Assembly: GCA_964410625.1 (NCBI GenBank)
Contig: CAYPHY010000003.1
Coordinates: forward strand, 186,001-250,000
DNA length: 64,000 bases
Direction: 5' to 3'
Source of the DNA: CAYPHY01 sp964410625
GTDB lineage: Bacteria > Chloroflexota > Anaerolineae > Promineifilales > Promineifilaceae
Positions within the stretch are counted from its first letter, which is position 1. Every line of letters begins with the position of its first letter. Below are positions 43,573-50,455 of the stretch, piece by piece. The position numbers were made by a program, and so were the translations under genes. The notes beneath the pieces were generated by a model. The model was not told where the DNA came from. It did no database searches and worked only from the letters and a program-made list of their open reading frames with translations.

Positions 43573-44061
43573 ATGAAGGATGAAGTCGGAAGAACGGTTA
43601 GCCAATCGCGGGTGACGTTGACGCAGTTAATGGGCGTCACCCATGCCAACATCATGGGCAATGTCCATGGTGGCTTTGTGATGAAGCTGTGTGATGAGGC
43701 GGGAGGCATGGCGGCCGTGCGCCACGCCCGGCGACCAGTGGTGACCGTAACCGTGGACTCGATGGCCTTTCATTCCCCCGTCCATATCGGCAATTTGCTG
43801 ACCGTGACCGCCGAAGTGACCTGGGTCGGCCGTAGTTCCATGGAGACCAAAGTTGTCGTCATGGCTGAGGATGTTCTCAGCGGCCGTGTGACCCACACCA
43901 ATACTGCTTACTTTGTCTATGTCGCACTGGACGAACAGGGCAAACCGACCAGCGTGCCGCCGCTGATTTGTGAAACGGAAGAGGAACGCCAACGCTTTGA
44001 ACGCGCGGCCGCCCGCCAGGCACAACGCCTCGAACGCCGCCGGCAGGAGAGTGGGGAGTGA
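43573..44061 (+). CDS. Hotdog-fold acyl-CoA thioesterase
   Basis: A 162-residue YciA/BFIT-type protein. Core: LMGVTHANIMGNVHGGFVMKL with the Asp/Glu-bearing helix (CDEAGGMAAVRH), and VTVTVDSMAFHSPVHIGNLL, SMETKVVVMAEDVLSG and THTNTAYFVYVALDE. It hydrolyses acyl-CoA thioesters; chain-length preference is not predictable. The Arg/Glu-rich tail (RQAQRLERRRQESGE) overlaps the start of a GGAGTGGGG repeat. Ten bp after trmD, so co-transcribed. The GGATGAAGG repeat in between supplies its GGA-rich leader. Confidence 0.88.
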   Translation: MKDEVGRTVSQSRVTLTQLMGVTHANIMGNVHGGFVMKLCDEAGGMAAVRHARRPVVTVTVDSMAFHSPVHIGNLLTVTAEVTWVGRSSMETKVVVMAEDVLSGRVTHTNTAYFVYVALDEQGKPTSVPPLICETEEERQRFERAAARQAQRLERRRQESGE

Positions 44062-44240
44062 GGAGTGGGGAGTGGAGAGTGGTATGGCGATTAAATCGGA
44101 TGCTCTTTTCTCATTTCGAGTGCCCTTGCCCTTTCGGGCACATTGCCTTTTAGCACGGTGGCTTTCAGCCCCGTGCGGCCGACGACCGTGCGCCACCTGC
44201 TACTTGCTACTTGCCACCTACCCCTTGCCACCTGCTACCC
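44044..44240. repeat. Mixed repeats: GGAGTGGGGAGTGG and CCACCTGCTACTTG families
   Basis: GAGTGGGGAGTGAGGAGTGG occurs at about 44049-44080; units like CACCTGCTACTTGCTACTTG fill about 44193-44240. The second family has no opposite arm in this spacer. No gene is seen between 44062 and 44243. Confidence 0.7.
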
Positions 44241-44243
44241 AGC

Positions 44244-44858
44244 ATGATTAACCAACGAACACGACAAACCATTCTGCACCTCGGCTTCACAGCGATCCTC
44301 ATTGGCTATTTTATGGTCTGGTTGCCCGGCCCGGCGGCCGGACTACAGTTAATCGGCCTGGAAATCGGCGAGTGGATCAAGTTTCTGGGGGTGGGGTCGA
44401 GGAGGAACTTATTTTATTTACCACCCATTACGCTGGGGCTGGCGATTGCGCTTGTGACGATAGGCTGGAGCAACAGGCGGTGGCAGAGCTGGGCGATGCG
44501 GGGAGTGGCAGCGGCCGTCAGCCTGCTCGCCTTCCCTGCCATTCAAGCGATCACCAGTGAGCCACAAAGCGAATGGTTACTGCGGTTGGTGTTGGTTGGT
44601 CTGGTGTGGGTCGTTGCGTTGGTGAGCGGCCTTTTTTCCAGCAGGCAACCCTCACGGAAGCCGGGCTGGTCCTGGCTCCTGTTCATTGTGCTTGGCTTAG
44701 TAGGCTTGCTGTTGCCGACGTGGCAATATCTGGCCGTACGGCCGTTGGTCAGTCAAATCTTAATGATGTCAGTCGGGATTGGGCCAGGAGTGGGGCTAAA
44801 TGCAGTGGGGCATCTGCTAATGGCAGGGATTGGTCTATATGAGTGGTATCGTAATTAG
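44244..44858 (+). CDS. Unknown multi-pass membrane protein
   Basis: A 204-residue very hydrophobic protein. Predicted helices are at about residues 12-30 (ILHLGFTAILIGYFMVWL), 49-66 (FYLPPITLGLAIALVTIG), 77-97, 105-121, 132-150 and 178-198. No conserved motif is recognised. It resembles the small polytopic proteins of Chloroflexota of unknown role. The ATG at 44244 is chosen since upstream codons are repeat sequence; no Shine-Dalgarno precedes it. It ends in a bidirectional terminator shared with acpP. Confidence 0.55.
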   Translation: MINQRTRQTILHLGFTAILIGYFMVWLPGPAAGLQLIGLEIGEWIKFLGVGSRRNLFYLPPITLGLAIALVTIGWSNRRWQSWAMRGVAAAVSLLAFPAIQAITSEPQSEWLLRLVLVGLVWVVALVSGLFSSRQPSRKPGWSWLLFIVLGLVGLLLPTWQYLAVRPLVSQILMMSVGIGPGVGLNAVGHLLMAGIGLYEWYRN

Positions 44859-44904
44859 AAACCGGGTTTTTCCAGCAACCTTTGGTTGCCCAAACCCGGT
44901 TTCT
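44857..44904. terminator. Bidirectional terminator from a GAAACCGGGTTT hairpin
   Basis: AGAAACCGGGTTT (44857-44869) and AAACCCGGTTTCT (44892-44904) form a 13-bp perfect stem, with an inner GCAACC/GGTTGC stem and T-rich flanks. It lies between convergent genes (44858 plus, 44916 minus). Confidence 0.8.
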
Positions 44905-44915
44905 GATTTTCTCTC

Positions 44916-45155
44916 TTAATTACGCATGTGTTCGTTAATGTAGGTGACGGCTTCCCCTACCGTTGTGATCTTTTGCGCTTCCTCATCCGAAATTTCGCCA
45001 TCGAATTCCTCTTCAAAAGCCATGATCAACTCTACTAGATCAAGCGAGTCCGCTTCCAAATCTTCCCGGAAGCGAGCGCCAATCACCACCTGATCAGCTT
45101 CCACACCTAAAATATCCACAATAATATCGCGCACGCGGTCTTCTGTATCGCTCAT
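44916..45155 (-). CDS. acpP: Acyl carrier protein
   Basis: A 79-residue acidic four-helix protein that carries the growing fatty acid on a phosphopantetheine arm. The attachment motif is DSL in LEADSLDLVEL, with Ser 37. The sequence is otherwise typical: RVRDIIVDILGVEADQV at the start, FEEEFDGEISDEEAQKI in helix III, VGEAVTYINEHMRN at the end. The ATG at 45155 has AAGGAGAGG upstream; an ATG 7 codons earlier is less likely. A consensus-like promoter is found about 205 bp upstream. acpS, its activating enzyme, is at 23301. No other fab genes are nearby. Confidence 0.95.
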   Translation of the reverse strand: MSDTEDRVRDIIVDILGVEADQVVIGARFREDLEADSLDLVELIMAFEEEFDGEISDEEAQKITTVGEAVTYINEHMRN

Positions 45156-45360
45156 TGACAGCCTCTCCTTCAGCATTCTATAGGATCTCTAAATGTGTTT
45201 TTGGCCTGCAGAAGTAACTTCAGGCGAAAGGTAGCCCGTGCCTAAACTCATTCCTGCAAACATCTGTAATTCAAGCCACTTGATACATTGCGCCGGAAAC
45301 ACCACCGGCTGCATCGCTCCTTGAGTTCGTCACCTTTTTATGCAAGGCAGCAACCCCGCA

Positions 45361-45388
45361 ATTTTAGGAGCAAGCGATAGTTTGTCAA
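45361..45388 (-). promoter_or_regulatory. Predicted acpP promoter
   Basis: TTGACA (45388-45383) and TAAAAT (45366-45361) on the minus strand, spacer 16 bp. Transcription would start near 45354 and give a 200-nt leader. The rest of 45156-45590 has no gene that I can support, only a small ATCAACC/GGTTGAT hairpin at 45465-45485. Confidence 0.6.
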
Positions 45389-45590
45389 GAAGTGGGCATA
45401 TTTTGTTCTGATTGCCAAGAGTTCGGCCGCCACCAGGCCAACTCGCTTCCCGACACTCCTATAGATCAACCCTAAGCCGGTTGATAAGTTACGGCCGATT
45501 CCCGGCAGAATGGGGGGATTCTTGCAACCTGCTGTCCTAAACTGCGTAAAGATGAAAAGACTGGAGGTAAAAGATCGGAGGTAATTGATC

Positions 45591-45791
45591 ATGAATGAGA
45601 ACAAACGTTTAACGCGTACAAATGATGGAAGAATGATTGCCGGGGTCTGTGCCGGTCTGGCACGGTATTTTGATATGGACCCGACATTGATTCGGGTGAT
45701 CTTCGTCTTGTTAGCTCTGTTCGCAGCCGGAGGGGTGCTGCTCTATCTGATCCTTTGGGTGATTATGCCGCTCGAAGATACGGTTGCATAA
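45591..45791 (+). CDS. PspC domain protein
   Basis: A 66-residue phage-shock-protein C domain: KRLTRTNDGRMIAGVCAGLARYFDMDPTLIRVIFVLLAL, followed by a membrane helix and ILWVIMPLED. The start ATG has GGAGGT 9 bp before it. PspC proteins of this short type sit in the membrane with the amphipathic N-terminus at the inner face; the function outside enterobacteria is not well known, probably envelope stress. The gene stands alone and is followed by a MITE-like element and a strong terminator. Confidence 0.88.
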   Translation: MNENKRLTRTNDGRMIAGVCAGLARYFDMDPTLIRVIFVLLALFAAGGVLLYLILWVIMPLEDTVA

Positions 45792-45821
45792 TGCTCAGTT
45801 AGTTGGGTGTAGTCTCTCCGG

Positions 45822-45924
45822 TAGGGCTTACGCATTTTTGATACGAATGACACGAATTTTGCCTCGTATCTTCGTGAAATTCGTATCATTCGTGTCAGAA
45901 TAATGATGAACTGCGTAAGTCCTA
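45822..45924. mobile_element. 103-bp MITE-like element, ends TAGGACTTACGCA (copy 3)
   Basis: Same length as copy 1 and in reverse orientation to it, with 9 differences. Left end TAGGGCTTACGCA, right end TGCGTAAGTCCTA. The interior holds ATACGAATGACACGAATTTT and its complement. It lies between pspC and its terminator. Confidence 0.8.
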
Positions 45925-45934
45925 TTCTGTCAAG

Positions 45935-45967
45935 AGGCCGCTTGTCCTGTGGATGAGCGGCCTTTTT
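45935..45967 (+). terminator. Rho-independent terminator
   Basis: AGGCCGCT (45935-45942) and AGCGGCCT (45956-45963) form a perfect 8-bp GC-rich stem, followed by a T run. It lies downstream of pspC on the plus strand, after the inserted MITE-like element. Confidence 0.85.
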
Positions 45968-45982
45968 GTTTATTGCACTCAG

Positions 45983-46127
45983 TACAGTGTTTCAATAGTG
46001 ATCGCAACGTCATTCCGAGAGGAGCGGGGAATCCCTTGCAATTCCGTTGACCAGCGAATTGACAGGGATTCCTCGCTCCGAGGACTCCGCTCGGAATGAC
46101 AGTTGTTCGAACTTTTGAAACAGTGTA
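45983..46127. mobile_element. 145-bp MITE with 5-bp target duplication (copy A)
   Basis: Terminal inverted repeats TACAGTGTTTCAA / TTGAAACAGTGTA differ at one base. Both flanks carry CTCAG (45978-45982 and 46128-46132), a perfect 5-bp direct repeat. An inner inverted repeat starts GTCATTCCGAG and ends CGGAATGAC. The element is the inverted counterpart of 63686-63830. It has no coding capacity. Confidence 0.88.
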
Positions 46128-46269
46128 CTCAGACAGGTGATTTTCTTCTTATGAAAATGTCATAAAGGCTCATTGCTGGTGAGCAAGAATGCGCCTATAC
46201 TTAGGCGAGTGTTGATTTTCTTCGTGCTTTTTGCTTTGGGGCGCGGGGAAGGCTGCTACAAACTTGATT

Positions 46270-49200
46270 ATGGACTCCTTGCTTGCATTTATCCCGATGG
46301 ATCGCCGCCATGCGCTGGCGGCAGGTAACTCCCTTCCTGAACGCACCACAGGTACTGCCCTGTTTGCTGATCTATCTGGCTTCACCCCGCTGACGGCCGC
46401 CCTGGCCCATGAGTTAGGCATCCAGCGCGGGGCGGAAGAGGTGCTAAATCAACTCAACCCTGTCTGGAAGGCACTCATTGGTGAACTGCATCGCTATGGC
46501 GGCAGTGTGATGGGCTTTGCCGGTGACTCGATTACTTGCTGGTTGGATGGCGACACGGGCGGCCGCGCCGTTGCCTGTGCGCTGGCGATGCAAGACGCGA
46601 TGAAACGCTTTGCCACCGTCTATACACCGGCCGGGACGCCAATTAATTTGGCCGTCAAAATCGCCATCGCCGTTGGGCCGGCACGCCGTTTCTATGTGGG
46701 TGATCCATCCATCCAACTGATTGACATCCTGGCCGGGCGGACCGTTGATCGCATGGCCCGCGCCGAGAAGATGGCTGAACAGGGGGATGTTGTCATCACC
46801 GATGGGGTGGCAAGAGCGTTGGCTAAAGAGGTGGATATTGCCGAATGGCGGCAGTCAGACGACGGCGAACGCTTTGCCGTTGTTCGCAGATTGCATACAT
46901 CCCCTGCTCCACAACCTTTGGTCCCACCACCGGCCGATGCCCTTTCCGAAGAGGTTGTCAAGCAGTGGGTCTTGCCACCGGTCTATGAACGCCTCCAGGC
47001 TGGGGCGAGATTCTTGGCCGAATTACGGCCGTCCGTCCCCCTATTCCTCAAATTCGCTGGCATAGATTATGACGACGACGAGGAAGCGGGGCCAAAGCTC
47101 GACGCCTTCACCCGCTGGGTGCAAAGCGTCTGCCAGCGTCATGACGGCTATATGATCCAACTGACCATGGGCGACAAAGGGAGCTTTCTCTATGCCAGCT
47201 TCGGTGCACCGGTAGCCCATGATGACGACGACGAACGTGCTGTCGCCGCCGCGCTTGAGCTGCGTTCCCCGCCCCCTCATCTGAGCTTTATCACCGACAT
47301 TCAGATTGGGATAAGTCGCGGCCGTTCCTGGGCTGGGGAGTGTGGTGCGCCTATCCGCCATACCTACGGCGTGATGGGCAACGAAGTGAACATGGCCGCG
47401 CGGATGATGAGCAAAGCAAAGCCCGGCCAGATTTTGGTGCGCCGCCGTGTAGCCGATGCCACCGCCCACAGTTATCAATATGAGCAGCTTGGCCTGATGG
47501 TGGTGAAGGGAGGCGCGGAGCCAATTGCCGTTTCCGAACTGATCGGCAAACATACCGCCCAATCTTTCCAGCCCAACCAGTTCGCTACGCCACTCGTCGG
47601 CCGTGAGATGGAACTGGCACAGATGGAACGCCTGCTCGACAAGGTGCTCGCTCGTCGGGGACAAATCGTTGGCTTGCAGGGGGCAGCCGGTATTGGCAAG
47701 AGCCACCTGGCTGCCGCTTTCAGCCAGCGAGCCGTTGCCAATGGTTTTCAAGTCGTCGCCGGTACTTGCCAGCGTAGCACGCGCGAAACCGCCTATTACC
47801 CCTGGCAACAGCTCTTGCGCCAGGTGTTGGGTTTGACGGCCGTGCCGCCTGCCGAGCAGCCTGCCGAGATGTTTGCCCACGAGCAAGCAACGACCTTAAC
47901 CCAAACGCTCTTGCAGCTAAACCCCGCCTGGGAGGTGCGCTTGCCCCTCTTAGGCGACTTGCTTGGCTTGCCCATACCCGATAATCCGACAACCGCCGCC
48001 TTTGACCCACGCCGCCGCCAGGAGACCCTCTTTTCGCTGGTCATTGAGATATTGGCTGGATGGGCACAAACCCAACCGCTATTACTGATCATTGACAATG
48101 CCCGCTGGATGGATGAAGCATCTCGTATGCTGACTGAGGCGTTGGGCCGTGCGGTGGGGCAGTTGCCGCTGATGCTGGCCTTGCTTTACCGGCCGTCGCT
48201 CGAAGAAGACGAGGACTCGTTGGCAACCTTGGAGCGTCTTCCTTACTTCCAGACAATTACTGTGCGCGAGCTAGAGCCACGCGATGCGGCCCAATTGCTG
48301 GAAAACCTCCTGCATGGCCCCGTGTCGCCACTGGCCCAGGCCGTGATCCAGTCCCGTGCCCAGGGTAGCCCCTTCTATACGGTCGAATTGGTAGACACCT
48401 TACGTGAGTCGGGCCAGTTGGTGCAGAAAGAGGGGCAATGGGTCCTGGCCGATAATATGATCGCCGCGCTCCACGCCGGTAATTCACTGGTGCAAGAGGG
48501 GAATGAGTGGACGCTCTCGCAAGCGGCCGATCTCTCGGCCGTCAGCCTGGGCATCCCCGACTCCGTTCATGGCATTGTCCTCTCCCGTATTGACCGCCTA
48601 CCGGAGACCCACAAGCCAACGTTGAAGGTGGCCAGCGTCATTGGTTACACCTTCGACGTAGATGTGCTCTCCCAGGCCCATCCCGCCAGGCTAGACGATG
48701 AAACGGTGCGCAACCAGGCCCAGGTCTTAGAGGAGCGCGATTTTGTCTTTCGCGACTGGCTGGCCCAGCTCGGTTCCGAAGCCTACACCTTCCGCCAACA
48801 GACCACACAAGAAGTGGTCTATGAAACCTTGCTCTTCACCCAACGGCGCATTTTACACTGTTCGTTGGCGGAGATTTTGGAGCGCAAACAGCCGGAGGCG
48901 GTGACGCAGATCGCCTACCATGCCTATTTGGGAGAAGATTGGCCGCGTGCCTTGCGTTACCAACTATTAGCCGGTCACCAGGCGAAGCAGCTTTTTGCTA
49001 ACCTACAAAGCATTGATCATTTCCAGAAAGCGCTGCATAGCGCGGCGCACCTTTCCACAGCGGAGACGGCCGCCCAACGCCAGGAGATTCATCTCTCACT
49101 GGGTGAGTTGCTGCTAACCAGTGGTCAGTTTGAGCAGGCGGCCGAGCATCTGCACGAGGCACTGGCCATCGCCGAACGGCGAGAGGATATAGACAGCCAG

Positions 49201-50340
49201 GCGCGTGCCTGCCGTTGGATCGCCCGCTTGCATGAGATGCGGGCGCAATATGAACTGTCATTGGAGTGGATTGATCGCGGCCTGGCTGCTCTGGGGAATG
49301 AAGTGAAGCCGGAAGCGTTGGAGATGCGGCTGATCTCCGGTCTGATCCATAGCCGCCTGGGCAACTACCAGACGGCGCGGGAGCAGGCGCTGGCCAGTCT
49401 GTTGGCCGGTGAGGAATTGGGTGATCGATCTATCACAGCCCGCGCCCATAATTTGTTGGGGCTTATTGACCGGCTGCGCGGCCGTCTTATTCGCGGCATT
49501 GACCATTTCCAGCGAGCGCTAACGCTCTACCGCGAGATTGAAAATCTACACGGCCAGGCCCAGGCGCAAAACCAACTGGCAACTGCCCACTTTGACCTGG
49601 GCAATTGGACCGAAGCCGACCGTTACTATCGTCAGGCGGGACAGCTCTTTAGCCAGATGGGGGATGCTTACGGCCGTCTCCTGGTAGACAACAACCTCGG
49701 CGGCATCGCCTTAAACCAGGGTCGCCTGGACGAAGCACTCACCTTCTATGAGCGTGCTTTGGCCGCCCAGCAACGCATCGGCGGTTCGCTGTGGGTGATG
49801 GGCGCGTTGCATCTCAATTTGGGAGCGACGCAAATCAAACGCGGAGAGTTAAAGGCGGCCATCGAACATCTGCACACCAGCCAGGATTACTTTGAGCAAG
49901 CCAAAGTGCGCGATCTATTGCCAGAAATGCACCGGCGGCTGGCTGAAGCATATCTACGCCTGGGTGAGCTAGAGGAGGCGCGGGAAGAGATCGAGAAGTC
50001 TATTTCCCACGCCCTCGACCTTTTGATGCCCGCTGAAGAAGGTCACGCGCTGCGCGTCCTCGGTGAGGTTGCCATTGCCCAAGAAGAGTATGATGAGGCG
50101 CAGTGGACGCTGGAACAGGCGCAAGAGACGCTACGAGAAGTAAGCGATGAATACGGCTTGGCTTGCAGCCAACTGTCATTAGCCCATCTTTATGCGTTGC
50201 GTGATGAGCCGGAGGCGGCCGAGGCGGAACTGGCGAACTGTATTCCCGTTTTTGAGCGTCTGGGAGCCACGATGGATTTGGCGGCCGCCCGTGAGTTGCA
50301 ACAGAACCAGCAAATAGGCCACCATTTTGCCAGTGTCTAA
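46270..50340 (+). CDS. Tandem class III cyclase domains with AAA ATPase and TPRs (soluble adenylyl cyclase layout)
   Basis: About 1356 residues. Cyclase domain 1 (about 25-190) has ALFADLSGFTPL (metal Asp 34) and VMGFAGDSITCWLDGD (metal Asp 86). Cyclase domain 2 (about 255-430) has SVPLFLKFAGIDY, LTMGDKGSFLYASFGAP and GVMGNEVNMAARM. An ATPase follows with Walker A GLQGAAGIGKSH (about 472) and a Walker B-like LLLIIDNARWMDEA. From about 900 to 1330 TPR-type helices occur (EQAAEHLHEALAIAERRED and others). Two cyclase domains, ATPase and TPR in this order is the layout of mammalian ADCY10. The first metal site of domain 2 has no Asp (LKFAG for LFADL), so the pair probably forms one active site. 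Catalysis is inferred. The start at 46270 is preferred over 46231. Confidence 0.85.
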   Translation: MDSLLAFIPMDRRHALAAGNSLPERTTGTALFADLSGFTPLTAALAHELGIQRGAEEVLNQLNPVWKALIGELHRYGGSVMGFAGDSITCWLDGDTGGRAVACALAMQDAMKRFATVYTPAGTPINLAVKIAIAVGPARRFYVGDPSIQLIDILAGRTVDRMARAEKMAEQGDVVITDGVARALAKEVDIAEWRQSDDGERFAVVRRLHTSPAPQPLVPPPADALSEEVVKQWVLPPVYERLQAGARFLAELRPSVPLFLKFAGIDYDDDEEAGPKLDAFTRWVQSVCQRHDGYMIQLTMGDKGSFLYASFGAPVAHDDDDERAVAAALELRSPPPHLSFITDIQIGISRGRSWAGECGAPIRHTYGVMGNEVNMAARMMSKAKPGQILVRRRVADATAHSYQYEQLGLMVVKGGAEPIAVSELIGKHTAQSFQPNQFATPLVGREMELAQMERLLDKVLARRGQIVGLQGAAGIGKSHLAAAFSQRAVANGFQVVAGTCQRSTRETAYYPWQQLLRQVLGLTAVPPAEQPAEMFAHEQATTLTQTLLQLNPAWEVRLPLLGDLLGLPIPDNPTTAAFDPRRRQETLFSLVIEILAGWAQTQPLLLIIDNARWMDEASRMLTEALGRAVGQLPLMLALLYRPSLEEDEDSLATLERLPYFQTITVRELEPRDAAQLLENLLHGPVSPLAQAVIQSRAQGSPFYTVELVDTLRESGQLVQKEGQWVLADNMIAALHAGNSLVQEGNEWTLSQAADLSAVSLGIPDSVHGIVLSRIDRLPETHKPTLKVASVIGYTFDVDVLSQAHPARLDDETVRNQAQVLEERDFVFRDWLAQLGSEAYTFRQQTTQEVVYETLLFTQRRILHCSLAEILERKQPEAVTQIAYHAYLGEDWPRALRYQLLAGHQAKQLFANLQSIDHFQKALHSAAHLSTAETAAQRQEIHLSLGELLLTSGQFEQAAEHLHEALAIAERREDIDSQARACRWIARLHEMRAQYELSLEWIDRGLAALGNEVKPEALEMRLISGLIHSRLGNYQTAREQALASLLAGEELGDRSITARAHNLLGLIDRLRGRLIRGIDHFQRALTLYREIENLHGQAQAQNQLATAHFDLGNWTEADRYYRQAGQLFSQMGDAYGRLLVDNNLGGIALNQGRLDEALTFYERALAAQQRIGGSLWVMGALHLNLGATQIKRGELKAAIEHLHTSQDYFEQAKVRDLLPEMHRRLAEAYLRLGELEEAREEIEKSISHALDLLMPAEEGHALRVLGEVAIAQEEYDEAQWTLEQAQETLREVSDEYGLACSQLSLAHLYALRDEPEAAEAELANCIPVFERLGATMDLAAARELQQNQQIGHHFASV

Positions 50341-50348
50341 TAACTTCT

Positions 50349-50410
50349 AGAAACCGGGTTTCTATTGAACAATCGGTTCAGTGAAGTGAAAGCTAAGAAA
50401 CCCGGTTTCT
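50349..50410. terminator. Bidirectional terminator from a GAAACCGGGTTTC hairpin
   Basis: AGAAACCGGGTTTCT (50349-50363) and AGAAACCCGGTTTCT (50396-50410) are near-identical, each self-complementary, and they pair with each other across a 32-bp loop. The site lies between convergent genes ending at 50340 and 50456. Confidence 0.7.
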
Positions 50411-50455
50411 GTTCGTAAAAAATTCGCCTGAATCCGATCCGTCCTATCCGTGGTT

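Noticed and set aside
45465..45485. Hairpin ATCAACC/GGTTGAT as a small RNA or terminator
   Set aside because: Short stem, no T run, and it lies upstream of the acpP promoter; nothing supports a function.
45338..45604. 88-codon minus-strand open frame upstream of acpP
   Set aside because: It crosses the predicted acpP promoter and the pspC ribosome-binding site, and has no recognisable domain or leader.
47041..47886. 281-codon minus-strand open frame inside the cyclase gene
   Set aside because: Antisense to cyclase domain 2 and the P-loop; no motif, His/Arg/Gln-rich shadow.
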